DNA of 64,000 nucleotides, from NCBI GenBank assembly GCA_964546995.1, contig CAZJKO010000001.1:30051-94050 (forward strand), written 5' to 3'. Source of the stretch: CAZJKO01 sp964546995 (GTDB lineage: Bacteria > Bacillota_I > Bacilli_A > RF39 > UBA660). A program made the translations under genes and the position numbers. How positions within the stretch are numbered: the first letter of the stretch is position 1; every line of letters starts with the position of its first letter. Of this stretch, positions 1 through 7,809 are shown piece after piece. A model generated the notes under the pieces. That model did no database searches and was not told where the DNA came from. It saw nothing but the letters and a program-made list of their open reading frames with translations.

Positions 1-71
1 TTTTTATGAAAAGAGTTTGTTTTTTAAAACTGATAGATTCATAATAATGCGATATGTAAATTCTTATACAA

Positions 72-87
72 TGTTTCACGTGAAACA
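72..87. promoter_or_regulatory. parS: parS site 1 (ParB binding)
   Basis: The 16-bp palindrome TGTTTCACGTGAAACA matches the Bacillota parS consensus exactly. ParB loads here to start chromosome segregation and SMC recruitment. Such sites cluster near oriC, which places the left edge of the window close to the origin. Confidence 0.95.
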
Positions 88-233
88 TTGTATTCTTTTT
101 AAAACATTGATGCTTTGGCTTGTATAAAAGAGAAGTTCGTTTCATATCATATAGAACAATAATATTGGAACTGCTTAAAACAAAAAAACAAGAAAGGTGG
201 CATGCGATTTAAAATAATCATCGTTTTCTATAA

Positions 234-249
234 TGTTTCACGTGAAACA
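234..249. promoter_or_regulatory. parS: parS site 2 (ParB binding)
   Basis: A second exact copy of TGTTTCACGTGAAACA, 162 bp from the first. Two perfect sites this close together fit an origin-proximal ParB loading region. Confidence 0.95.
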
Positions 250-349
250 TTATAGATGGTATTTATTAAATGTTGAAAGTTATGGGATGTTTCAAAGATC
301 TAATTTTCCAAGCTTTATGTTTTTATATCGTTCTAAACATATAGAAATT

Positions 350-363
350 ATTTCCCGGGAAAT
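350..363. promoter_or_regulatory. Noc-binding site (perfect NBS palindrome)
   Basis: ATTTCCCGGGAAAT is identical to the binding sequence known for Noc, the ParB paralogue and nucleoid-occlusion factor of Bacillota. Flanking bases extend the palindrome to 16 bp (349-364). The noc gene itself is outside the window. Confidence 0.8.
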
Positions 364-500
364 ATTACTATAATATTTGTACTTTTAAAAGTCTTTTTAT
401 CTGTAAAATTTTAATGTTAAAGTGTACAATTTTGATTTCGATGTTGATATTTTATTTTTTAATTTACGTATTATGTTAAGTTGTATTGATACTAAAATAG

Positions 501-529
501 TTGCATCAATTAATAAAATATATTATGAT
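501..529 (+). promoter_or_regulatory. Sigma-A-type promoter for the SRP RNA
   Basis: TTGCAT (501-506), a 17-bp spacer and TATGAT (524-529). The -10 box lies about 7 bp before the predicted 5' end of the SRP RNA, which supports both calls. The rest of 1-500 holds only the parS and Noc sites and no credible gene. Confidence 0.65.
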
Positions 530-535
530 GTTGAT

Positions 536-612
536 GGTGCAATGAATGTGATCGGAACCAGGTCAGGATTGGAAGATAGCAGCCTTAACGATTTTCATTC
601 ATGTGCACCTTT
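536..612 (+). ncRNA. ffs: Signal recognition particle RNA (small bacterial type)
   Basis: The conserved domain IV core is visible: GGTCAGG at 561-567, a GGAA tetraloop and AGCAGCC at 578-584. These form the Ffh-binding asymmetric loops. The outer arms GGTGCAATGAATG and CATTCATGTGCACC pair with a single bulge and close a hairpin of about 77 nt. In B. subtilis the SRP RNA gene lies just after tadA; here it lies just before it. A 68-codon reading frame across this region is a by-product of the RNA gene. Confidence 0.9.
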
Positions 613-638
613 CTTGTATATAAAGTGAGGAAATTAGT

Positions 639-1088
639 ATGTCTGATATTGAATATATGAATGTTGCTTACGAGCAAGCTTTGATTGCGTATAACATGAA
701 CGAAGTGCCTGTTGGTGCAATAATTGTTTATCATGGCCAAATTATTGCGAAGGCTTATAATCAAAAAGATTCTTCTAATTGTGTTACGAACCATGCGGAA
801 ATTTTAGCGATAGAAGAGGCGAGTCGTTTTTTGAAAAATTGGCGTCTTAATGAGTGTATTATGTATGTTACACTTGAACCTTGTCCTATGTGCGCGAGTG
901 CTATACAACAGGCTCGGATTGATACTCTTTATTATGGTGCTTCTGCTATTAATAAGGATAATTTGGAAATTGTGGATAAAATTTTTAATAGTGTTAATGC
1001 AAATCAAAAGGTTTGTTTAAAAGCTCCTGTATTAAAGGATCAATGTACAAAGTTACTACAAGATTTTTTTTCTAAAGTAAGAAAATAG
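639..1088 (+). CDS. tadA: tRNA-specific adenosine deaminase TadA
   Basis: It deaminates the wobble adenosine (A34) of tRNA-Arg(ACG) to inosine in the cytoplasm. The 149-residue protein has the zinc-dependent deaminase signature: HAE at residues 52-54 (zinc ligand His52 and proton-shuttle Glu54) and PCPMC at 81-85 (zinc ligands Cys82 and Cys85). Its length is normal for the family. The ATG has a GTGAGG ribosome site at 625-630. It follows the SRP RNA and precedes dnaX, as in Bacillus apart from the RNA order. Function is confident from the motifs and the neighbourhood. Confidence 0.95.
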   Translation: MSDIEYMNVAYEQALIAYNMNEVPVGAIIVYHGQIIAKAYNQKDSSNCVTNHAEILAIEEASRFLKNWRLNECIMYVTLEPCPMCASAIQQARIDTLYYGASAINKDNLEIVDKIFNSVNANQKVCLKAPVLKDQCTKLLQDFFSKVRK

Positions 1089-1134
1089 ATGTTTTTAAGA
1101 CGAAAAAACGTTTGGTATAATTTTTGATAAAATT

Positions 1135-1148
1135 ATTTCCTGGGAAAT
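1135..1148. promoter_or_regulatory. Noc-binding-like site, one mismatch
   Basis: ATTTCCTGGGAAAT differs from the Noc palindrome at one central base. It covers the place where the -35 box of the dnaX promoter would lie (about 1137-1142), so occupancy could affect dnaX expression. That effect is inference. Confidence 0.6.
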
Positions 1149-1156
1149 AAAAAGCG

Positions 1157-1165
1157 TGATATAAT
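1157..1165 (+). promoter_or_regulatory. Extended -10 promoter upstream of dnaX
   Basis: TGATATAAT is an extended -10 element (TG, one base, TATAAT at 1160-1165). No good -35 is visible; its position overlaps the Noc-like palindrome. It lies 45 bp before the dnaX start. Confidence 0.55.
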
Positions 1166-1209
1166 ACTATTGTTTTATTAATTTCGTTTTCATATTGTGG
1201 GGGTGAATT

Positions 1210-2865
1210 ATGTATCAGGCACTTTATCGTAAATATAGACCTTCTTTGTTTAAAGAAATTGCTGGGCAACAAGTTGTTATAAAAATTTTACAAAATGCTT
1301 TAAAAACTTCTAAGATAAGTCATGCTTATTTGTTTTCTGGCCCACGTGGTACTGGTAAAACTACCATTGCTAAACTTCTTGCTAAAGCTGTAAATTGTTC
1401 TAATTTGCAGGATGGTGAACCTTGTGGTGTATGTGAACATTGTATTGATGCTTCTTCTAAAGAGTGCGTAGATATTATTGAAATCGATGCTGCTTCTAAC
1501 AATGGCGTTGATGAGATAAGGGAGTTAAAAAATAAAATTAATTTGGTTCCTAATTCATTAAAATATAAAGTTTATATTATTGATGAAGTTCATATGTTGT
1601 CCATTGGTGCGTTTAATGCTTTGTTGAAGACGTTAGAAGAACCACCTGAACACGTTATTTTTATTTTAGCAACGACGGATCCTCAAAAAGTTCCTGTTAC
1701 GATTGTTTCGCGGTGTCAATGTTTTTCTTTTAAAAAGATAAATTTTTCTGATATGGTGGAAAAATTGAGCGAAGTAGCAACAAAAGAGCATATTTCTATT
1801 GACTCAGATGTGATCGATGAAATTGCTCGTTATGCCGATGGTGGTATGAGAGATGCTCTTGGTCTTCTTGATCAACTTAGTTCTTATACTTTGGATACGA
1901 TTACATTAGATGATTTTAGAAGTGTTAATGGGTTGTTGTCTGATGATGATATTCTTCAATTGCTAAATTATGTCTTTCACCAAGATTTTAAATCTGTTTT
2001 AGATTGTTTTGAATCATTATATAGTACAGGGAAAGATTTTATTCAATTAACTAATCAAATGATTGAAATTTTGAGAAAACAATTGGTCGATTATTATATT
2101 TGTGATCAATCTTTAGTTGGAGATAAAGAACAATATTATCAATTGATTCTTAGGTTATCTGAAATCTTGGTTGATATGAAAAATGTAGGAAATGTTAAAG
2201 TGCTTCTCGAAATGACGTTGATAGGATTTATGAAATCACTTTCTTCCGATTCTTCTATCGAAAAAGAAATTTGCACTGACAATGTGGATAAAAGTAATCA
2301 GCCGATTCTTCCTAAAACAAAAGAAAAACCACATGTTGTGGAAAAGGTTGAACCAGTTTTGAATGAAACTTCCATTGAAAGTAACGAATCCTTGATTTCT
2401 CTTCGCATTAATAATACTTTTGCTAAGGCTTCCAAACAGATATTGCTTGATTTGAAAGAAAAATGGTCACAATTAAATGATTTTGTTTTTAATCAGGAAT
2501 TTGGATACTTGGTTTGTATTTTGTTGGATGGTACACTTAGAGCAGCAAGTGATGAAAATGTGATTATTAGTTATCCGTATGATTCAATGGTGGAGAAGGG
2601 ATATGGATGTATTTCTAAACTAGAGGAAATATTTACACGAGTATTTGGTATTTCGATTCATTTGGTTTTTATTACTGATGAAAGATGGAATCAGGAAAAA
2701 GCAGAGTTTATTCGGCGCAAAAATCAAAATGTGGCTTACGAGTATAAAAATGAACCGCAAGAAGTTGTCAACGAAGTTCAAATCGATTTGAAATCGGGAC
2801 AATCTGAAATTTCGCGTAGCGCAATTGAACTGTTTGGTGATATAGTAGAAATAGAAAAAAATTAG
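1210..2865 (+). CDS. dnaX: DNA polymerase III subunits gamma/tau
   Basis: Clamp-loader ATPase that opens the beta clamp and, through its tau part, ties polymerase cores together at the fork. The 551-residue protein has an N-terminal AAA+ module: GPRGTGKTT Walker A at 44-52, four zinc-binding cysteines at about 63, 72, 75 and 78, DEVH Walker B at 125-128, and an SRC arginine-finger motif near residue 164. The C-terminal part beyond about residue 380 is divergent, as is usual for tau. A GGGGGTG ribosome site precedes the ATG. It heads a dnaX-ybaB-recR-bofA-holB run. Confidence 0.95.
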   Translation: MYQALYRKYRPSLFKEIAGQQVVIKILQNALKTSKISHAYLFSGPRGTGKTTIAKLLAKAVNCSNLQDGEPCGVCEHCIDASSKECVDIIEIDAASNNGVDEIRELKNKINLVPNSLKYKVYIIDEVHMLSIGAFNALLKTLEEPPEHVIFILATTDPQKVPVTIVSRCQCFSFKKINFSDMVEKLSEVATKEHISIDSDVIDEIARYADGGMRDALGLLDQLSSYTLDTITLDDFRSVNGLLSDDDILQLLNYVFHQDFKSVLDCFESLYSTGKDFIQLTNQMIEILRKQLVDYYICDQSLVGDKEQYYQLILRLSEILVDMKNVGNVKVLLEMTLIGFMKSLSSDSSIEKEICTDNVDKSNQPILPKTKEKPHVVEKVEPVLNETSIESNESLISLRINNTFAKASKQILLDLKEKWSQLNDFVFNQEFGYLVCILLDGTLRAASDENVIISYPYDSMVEKGYGCISKLEEIFTRVFGISIHLVFITDERWNQEKAEFIRRKNQNVAYEYKNEPQEVVNEVQIDLKSGQSEISRSAIELFGDIVEIEKN

Positions 2866-2880
2866 AAAGAAGGAATTAGT

Positions 2881-3180
2881 ATGAATATGCAAGCTCTTAT
2901 GAAGCAAGCTCAAAATTTACAAAGAGATATGATGAAAGCGAAAGAAGAAATTGATCAAATGACTTTTGTTGGGGAAAGTTCTTTAGTTAAAGTTACTATT
3001 AATGGGCAAAAGGAAGTTTTGAAAGTTGAAATTGATAAAGAAAGCGATCTTTCTTGCGATGATTTAGAACTTCTTGAGGATATGTTTGTTGTTGCAATTA
3101 ATGCAGCGATGAAGCAAGTAGATGATATTACAGAAAAAAAGATGGGCAAATTTGGTAATTCTATGCCTGGGTTATTTTAG
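2881..3180 (+). CDS. ybaB: YbaB/EbfC family nucleoid-associated protein
   Basis: Small DNA-binding protein that dimerises into a tweezer-like shape and coats DNA; its precise role is unsettled. The 99-residue sequence has the family pattern: an N-terminal amphipathic helix rich in Met, Gln and Lys, a central beta region, and a C-terminal helix ending in a Gly-rich MPGLF-type tail. It sits 15 bp after dnaX and 8 bp before recR, the order conserved across bacteria, which supports co-transcription with recombination genes. Confidence 0.92.
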   Translation: MNMQALMKQAQNLQRDMMKAKEEIDQMTFVGESSLVKVTINGQKEVLKVEIDKESDLSCDDLELLEDMFVVAINAAMKQVDDITEKKMGKFGNSMPGLF

Positions 3181-3188
3181 GTATTATT

Positions 3189-3785
3189 ATGTATCCTGAA
3201 AGTTTGCGTAATTTAATTGAATCATTTAAATATTTTCCGGGAATTGGTGAGAAGACTGCAGAACGTCTTTCTTTTTCTGTTTTAGATTTGTCTTCAGAAA
3301 AAATTGAACTGTTTAAAGAAAGTTTAAATGATGTGAAAGAGAAATTGCATTTATGTCCTAAATGCAATAGTTTAACGGATCGAGATCTTTGTTCTATTTG
3401 CAGTGATCCGTTGCGTGATTCTTCTTTGTTGTTAGTTGTAGAAGATGTGAGAAGTGTTTTTCTTTTTGAACGTCTCGGTATGTTTCATGGTCATTATCAT
3501 GTTTTAGATGGATTGATTTCTCCATTAGATGGGATTAATCCTGAGGATATTCAGCTCGATAAGTTAATTGATCGCGTCAAAAACGGAGAATATTGCGAAA
3601 TCATTTTAGCTTTTAAACCTAGTATAGAAGGAGAAACTACGGCACTTTACATTAAAAAGATTTTAGATGGTCTTCCTGTTATTGTTACACGGTTAGCTAG
3701 TGGTATTCCGATTGGTGCTGATATGGAATATATCGATGCTTTAACGCTTGAGAGAGCTTTGTCTGATCGTAAACAATTATCATAA
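3189..3785 (+). CDS. recR: Recombination mediator RecR
   Basis: RecR works with RecO and RecF to load RecA on gapped DNA. The 198 residues show a helix-hairpin-helix (FPGIGEKTAERL, residues 16-27), a C4 zinc finger with cysteines at 56, 59, 68 and 71, and a TOPRIM domain beginning near VVEDVRSV at 83-90. Length matches the family (about 198). The start lies 8 bp after ybaB. Confidence 0.96.
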   Translation: MYPESLRNLIESFKYFPGIGEKTAERLSFSVLDLSSEKIELFKESLNDVKEKLHLCPKCNSLTDRDLCSICSDPLRDSSLLLVVEDVRSVFLFERLGMFHGHYHVLDGLISPLDGINPEDIQLDKLIDRVKNGEYCEIILAFKPSIEGETTALYIKKILDGLPVIVTRLASGIPIGADMEYIDALTLERALSDRKQLS

Positions 3786-3824
3786 TTATTTTCTTTTTTC
3801 ATAATTTTTAGTGGAGGAATAGTT

Positions 3825-4010
3825 ATGAAAAAGGTTTTGGATTTTCTTAAACGTTTTGTGTTGGGTGCATTTGTTTTATATGGATATAATTTAATTGCTG
3901 GATCATTTGGGCATGTTGTCCCTATTAATATTATTACAATTGGATTAGTGGGGACGCTAGGTGTTCCTGCTTTATTTGCTTTAATTTTATTAAAAATTAT
4001 TGCCTTTTAG
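3825..4010 (+). CDS. bofA: Pro-sigma-K processing inhibitor family protein BofA
   Basis: In Bacillus, BofA sits in the forespore outer membrane and holds back the protease SpoIVFB until the engulfment checkpoint is passed. This 61-residue protein has two hydrophobic segments (about 10-27 and 34-59) and the conserved NLI and VPINIITIGLVGTLGVPAL region. It follows recR as in B. subtilis and has a GGAGG ribosome site. It overlaps the holB ribosome site. Its presence argues for a mother-cell sigma-K pathway in this organism. Confidence 0.85.
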   Translation: MKKVLDFLKRFVLGAFVLYGYNLIAGSFGHVVPINIITIGLVGTLGVPALFALILLKIIAF

Positions 4011-4020
4011 GAGGTGTTTT

Positions 4021-4896
4021 ATGTTAGAAGAATTTGTTATTGATCAGCCGCTTTTTTGTTCGGAAATAAAAGAAGCCGTTTTGAAAAATAGAAAAGTTTC
4101 TCATGCTTATTTGATCGAAAGCCACAATTATGAAAAAGCGCGGGAACTGGTTCTTGCTTTTTCGAAAGTTTTACTCAATTTGGACCATGAGATACATTGT
4201 TCACTTGAAAATAATCCGGATTTTAAGTGGATTGAGCCAGATGGTGGTTTATGGATTAAGAAAGAACAGTTGATCGATCTTCAAACTTCCTTTAAGACTA
4301 AATCTTTTGTGAATGGGCTTCGCGTTTATGTTATTTATGGTGCGGACAAGCTAAATAAGTCGTCAAGTAATGCTATGTTGAAATTTTTGGAAGAACCTTT
4401 TGATCAAATCGTTGCTATTTTAGTCACGCCGAATCGTTATCAAGTATTACCTACTATCGTTTCTCGTTGTCAAGTTTTTTCTTTAGAGGAAAAAAGGCAT
4501 ACTTTGGAAAAAACAACGTTTGTTGAACGTGTTATTGATTTTTCTCTTCTTTTAGAGTCGAAGGGAAGTAAAAGTATTGCTTTTCTTTCGCCGTTTTATC
4601 AAGATTTATTTGCAACGAGGGAATCTTCGCTTGAAACAATGAAAGTTTTGTTTCATCTTTATACCGATTTTTTTGAAATGTTGGTTAAAAATACTCACTT
4701 AGAAGATCTTTATCCAGAAGAATTGATAAAAACAATTACAGATCAGAATATTTATGATATAATAAACAAATTAAATGTGTTATCTGCTTATCAAGAACAG
4801 TTGAAATACAACGTCAATCTTAAAATGTGGTTAGATTCGTTTATTCTTTCGTTTGGAGGTGATAAAAGTGATCGAAGTAGTGGGAATTTCCATTAA
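4021..4896 (+). CDS. holB: DNA polymerase III subunit delta'
   Basis: Structural clamp-loader subunit of 291 residues. SHAYLIE opens the AAA+-like fold. A functional Walker A is missing, as usual for delta', and the SSNAMLKFLEEP and SRCQVF motifs are intact. I place the start at ATG 4021 because AGGAGGTG lies just upstream; an in-frame TTG at 4000 would fall inside bofA without a ribosome site. The end overlaps ricT. The zinc cysteines found in many delta' proteins are not evident. Confidence 0.92.
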   Translation: MLEEFVIDQPLFCSEIKEAVLKNRKVSHAYLIESHNYEKARELVLAFSKVLLNLDHEIHCSLENNPDFKWIEPDGGLWIKKEQLIDLQTSFKTKSFVNGLRVYVIYGADKLNKSSSNAMLKFLEEPFDQIVAILVTPNRYQVLPTIVSRCQVFSLEEKRHTLEKTTFVERVIDFSLLLESKGSKSIAFLSPFYQDLFATRESSLETMKVLFHLYTDFFEMLVKNTHLEDLYPEELIKTITDQNIYDIINKLNVLSAYQEQLKYNVNLKMWLDSFILSFGGDKSDRSSGNFH

Positions 4897-5653
4897 GAAA
4901 AATGCTCGGGTTTATTATTTTTCACCGGAGAATTTGTCTTTTTCCATGGGTGACTTTGTTGTTGTTGAAACTGAAAAAGGGTTACAATTTGGACAAGTTG
5001 TGGCTTTGCCTCATAAAAGAAAGAAAGAGGATTTGGTTCTACCTTTAAAAAAAGTGGTTCGTTTGGCTTTGCCTAAGGATATAGAACAATATAAGAAAAA
5101 TGTAATAGAAGCAGAAAAAGCCCTTGAAAATGGTAGAAAATTTGCAAAGCAGTTGGGTCTTTCGATGCGTTTTATTGATGCACAGTTTACTCTTGATCGT
5201 AATCAATTGCTACTTAATTTCGTTGCTGATGAGAGAATTGATTTTAGGGAATTGGCAAAACGACTTGCTCAACTTTATAAAACGAGAATTGAGTTACGTC
5301 AAATTGGTGTTCGAGATAAGGCCAAGGAAATTGGTGGACTTGGGCCATGTGGAAGATTTTTGTGTTGTAATACTTTCTTGACTGATTTTAATAGTGTGTC
5401 TATCAATATGGCTAAAAATCAATTTTTATCTTTGAACCCTACTAAGATTAATGGGGTTTGTGGAAGACTTCTTTGTTGTTTAAATTATGAGGATGAGATG
5501 TATACAGAACTGCGAAAAGGGCTTCCTTCTTTGGGAATGTTGTGTGAGACTCCAGAAGGATTAGGAAAAGTTACTTCTGTCGATGTGTTTCATCGAACTT
5601 ACAAAGTAGATGTTAAGGGTAAAGGTATTGTGGTGATGGAAGAGGATAAATGA
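4868..5653 (+). CDS. ricT: PSP1-domain regulatory iron-sulfur protein RicT (YaaT)
   Basis: RicT joins RicA and RicF (YmcA and YlbF) in the Y-complex, which binds Fe-S clusters and directs RNase Y cleavage in Bacillus. It affects sporulation, competence and biofilm formation. The 261-residue protein carries the two hallmark motifs CGRFLCC and CGRLLCC in its middle. The start is GTG 4868, 6 bp after GGAGGTG; an upstream TTG at 4853 would overlap the ribosome site itself. It overlaps holB by 29 bp and trmN6 by 4 bp, implying coupled translation. Confidence 0.9.
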   Translation: MIEVVGISIKKNARVYYFSPENLSFSMGDFVVVETEKGLQFGQVVALPHKRKKEDLVLPLKKVVRLALPKDIEQYKKNVIEAEKALENGRKFAKQLGLSMRFIDAQFTLDRNQLLLNFVADERIDFRELAKRLAQLYKTRIELRQIGVRDKAKEIGGLGPCGRFLCCNTFLTDFNSVSINMAKNQFLSLNPTKINGVCGRLLCCLNYEDEMYTELRKGLPSLGMLCETPEGLGKVTSVDVFHRTYKVDVKGKGIVVMEEDK

Positions 5654-6378
5654 TGGAAGTATTGCACGATTTAGTTGGTTATTCTGATCGAAAGATTTTT
5701 GAGGATACAGAGGGTTTTTCTTTTTCCTTAGATTCTGTTTTGTTGGCAAGATTTGTCTCTCTTCGTTTGACGGATAAAAACATATTGGATTTAGGAACTG
5801 GTACTGCTCCCATTCCTTTGATTTTATCTGTTCGTAGTCATGCTCATATTACAGGAGTAGAACTTCAAAAACGAAGTGCTGATTTAGCTAAGCGGTCTGT
5901 GAAATACAATCATTTGGAAGCACAAATCGATATTGTTCAAACGGATATGAAGGATTATGTTGAGCAAGTTTTACCCGAAACGTTTGATGTCATTACTGTA
6001 AATCCACCTTACTTTAAATACGATGCATCGTCGATTACGAACGTTTCTTATTCTAAGATGATTGCTCGGCACGAAGTGGCTATTACGCTTGAAGAAATCG
6101 TTTGTATTGCATCGAAGTTGCTTCGTCATCATGGCTGTTTGGCGATGGTTCATCGTGCGGATCGATTGTTAGATGTGTTAGAGGTTTATCGTCGTTATCA
6201 TATTGAACCAAAACGGATTCAATTTGTTTTTCCGAAGATGGGAAGAGATGCTAACATGATTTTGATTGAAGGTAAAAAGAATGGGTCGTCAGGGGTTAAG
6301 ATTGAAGAACCTCTTTACGTTCACAATGAAGATGATTCTTATACGGATATGGTTAAAGCTTTTTTTGAATGGAGGTAA
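5650..6378 (+). CDS. trmN6: tRNA1(Val) (adenine(37)-N6)-methyltransferase family protein (YabB-like)
   Basis: Class I SAM-dependent methyltransferase of 242 residues. The SAM motif LDLGTGTAP is at 46-54, and NPPYF at 118-122 marks an N6-adenine methyltransferase. In B. subtilis this position is yabB, next to rsmI. The start overlaps the ricT stop as ATGA. The exact tRNA target is inferred from the family. Confidence 0.85.
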   Translation: MMEVLHDLVGYSDRKIFEDTEGFSFSLDSVLLARFVSLRLTDKNILDLGTGTAPIPLILSVRSHAHITGVELQKRSADLAKRSVKYNHLEAQIDIVQTDMKDYVEQVLPETFDVITVNPPYFKYDASSITNVSYSKMIARHEVAITLEEIVCIASKLLRHHGCLAMVHRADRLLDVLEVYRRYHIEPKRIQFVFPKMGRDANMILIEGKKNGSSGVKIEEPLYVHNEDDSYTDMVKAFFEWR

Positions 6379-6383
6379 TCGTG

Positions 6384-7229
6384 GTGGTGAGTCAAAAAAG
6401 TTATCAAGATAATACAGGACATTTGTATTTAATTCCAACTCCTATTGGTAATTTGGATGATATGACAATGCGTGCTCTTAAAACGCTCGAAATGGTCGAT
6501 TTTCTTTTATGTGAAGATACTAGAGTGACAGAACAATTGCTATCTCATTTTCATCTTCGTAAAAAACTATATAGTTGTCACGATCACAACGAAGATGATA
6601 TGAAACAGTTTGTCTTGGAGAAACTAGAAGAGCATAAGGAAATTGGATTGGTTACGGATCGGGGAACGCCTATTATTAGTGATCCTGGATATAAGATTGT
6701 CGAAGAAGTGATCAAACATCATTTTCCTGTAATCGGTTTACCTGGACCAACGGCTTTTGTTCCTGCTCTGATTACGTCTGGTTTAGCACCTTCTCCTTTT
6801 CTATTTTATGGTTTTTTGAATGCCAAAAAGACAAAACGAGAGAAAGAATTATCTTCTTTAAAGCACTATCCATATACTATGATCTTTTATGAAGCTCCTC
6901 ATCGTGTTTATGAGACACTTCAGTCTGTTTTGTCTGTTTTAGGAAATAGAAAGATTAGTTTACATCGTGAAATTTCTAAGTTATATGAGGAGGTGTATCG
7001 TGGTACGATTGAAGAAGTGTTACCACTTGTACCTACGATGAAAGGGGAAATGGTTTTTTTGGTCGATGGAAATCACGATACTATTGATTATAGTCATTTA
7101 TCTGTTAAAGATCATGTCGTTCTTTATACCTCTTCAGGAATGAGTGATATGGAAGCGATTAAAGAAGTAGCAAGGGAGCGTCATGTTCCAAAAGCTACGA
7201 TCTATCAAGAATATCATAGAGGGAAGTGA
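6384..7229 (+). CDS. rsmI: 16S rRNA (cytidine1402-2'-O)-methyltransferase
   Basis: It methylates the ribose of C1402 in the 16S rRNA decoding centre. The protein of about 281 residues has the tetrapyrrole-methylase fold, with LIPTPIGNLDD near the N-terminus, LCEDTR, and a glycine-rich GLPGPTAF cofactor loop. Three consecutive GTG codons (6381, 6384, 6387) could start it; 6384 has the best spacing (8 bp) from GGAGG at 6371-6375. That ribosome site overlaps the trmN6 stop, so the two are coupled. Confidence 0.93.
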   Translation: MVSQKSYQDNTGHLYLIPTPIGNLDDMTMRALKTLEMVDFLLCEDTRVTEQLLSHFHLRKKLYSCHDHNEDDMKQFVLEKLEEHKEIGLVTDRGTPIISDPGYKIVEEVIKHHFPVIGLPGPTAFVPALITSGLAPSPFLFYGFLNAKKTKREKELSSLKHYPYTMIFYEAPHRVYETLQSVLSVLGNRKISLHREISKLYEEVYRGTIEEVLPLVPTMKGEMVFLVDGNHDTIDYSHLSVKDHVVLYTSSGMSDMEAIKEVARERHVPKATIYQEYHRGK

Positions 7230-7233
7230 TCAT

Positions 7234-7809
7234 ATGAAATTAATTGTAGGGTTAGGAAATCCTGGTAGGGAGTATGATAATACTAGACATAATGTTGGCT
7301 TTTTCATTTTAGATTCGTATTTAAAAGAAAGAGGGATTTCTCTTACAAAACATAAAATGAACGGTCTTTACCAAGAGGAATGGATTCGTTCAGAAAGGGT
7401 TATTTTTTTAAAGCCTCAATCTTATATTAATTTGTCTGGTGAAGTAATTTCTTTTTTTGTTTCTTATTATAAAATTTCGTTATCTGATTTATTGATTATT
7501 CATGACGATATGGATTTAATGCTCGGGTGTTTCAAGTTAAAAGAAAGAGGAAGTAGCGCGGGACATAACGGTCTTAAAAACATTGAACTTCATTTAGCTA
7601 CAAGAGAGTATAACCGTTTGAAAGTGGGAATTTCTAAGAATAAGAATATGGATATGAAAGATTATGTTTTAGGAAAGCTATCGAATGATGAACAAAAGGT
7701 TTTGCAACATGTTGTTCTTTCTACGAATCAAGTAATCGATCGTTTTATCGATGGTGAATCATTTCAGAGTTTAATGAGCCAATTTAATCAAAAAAATGGT
7801 GATATGTAA
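7234..7809 (+). CDS. pth: Peptidyl-tRNA hydrolase
   Basis: It recycles tRNA from peptidyl-tRNA that drops off ribosomes. The 191-residue protein begins MKLIVGLGNPG and has the NTRHNVGFF motif with catalytic His19, plus HDDMDL with the supporting aspartate. The start ATG 7234 follows an AGGGAAGTG ribosome site; an upstream in-frame ATG at 7183 lies inside rsmI and would add a non-homologous tail. It shares one base with mfd (TAATG). Confidence 0.95.
   Translation: MKLIVGLGNPGREYDNTRHNVGFFILDSYLKERGISLTKHKMNGLYQEEWIRSERVIFLKPQSYINLSGEVISFFVSYYKISLSDLLIIHDDMDLMLGCFKLKERGSSAGHNGLKNIELHLATREYNRLKVGISKNKNMDMKDYVLGKLSNDEQKVLQHVVLSTNQVIDRFIDGESFQSLMSQFNQKNGDM

Noticed and set aside
422..628. 68-codon plus-strand reading frame
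   Set aside because: It covers the SRP RNA and its promoter, has no ribosome site, and shows no protein-like composition.
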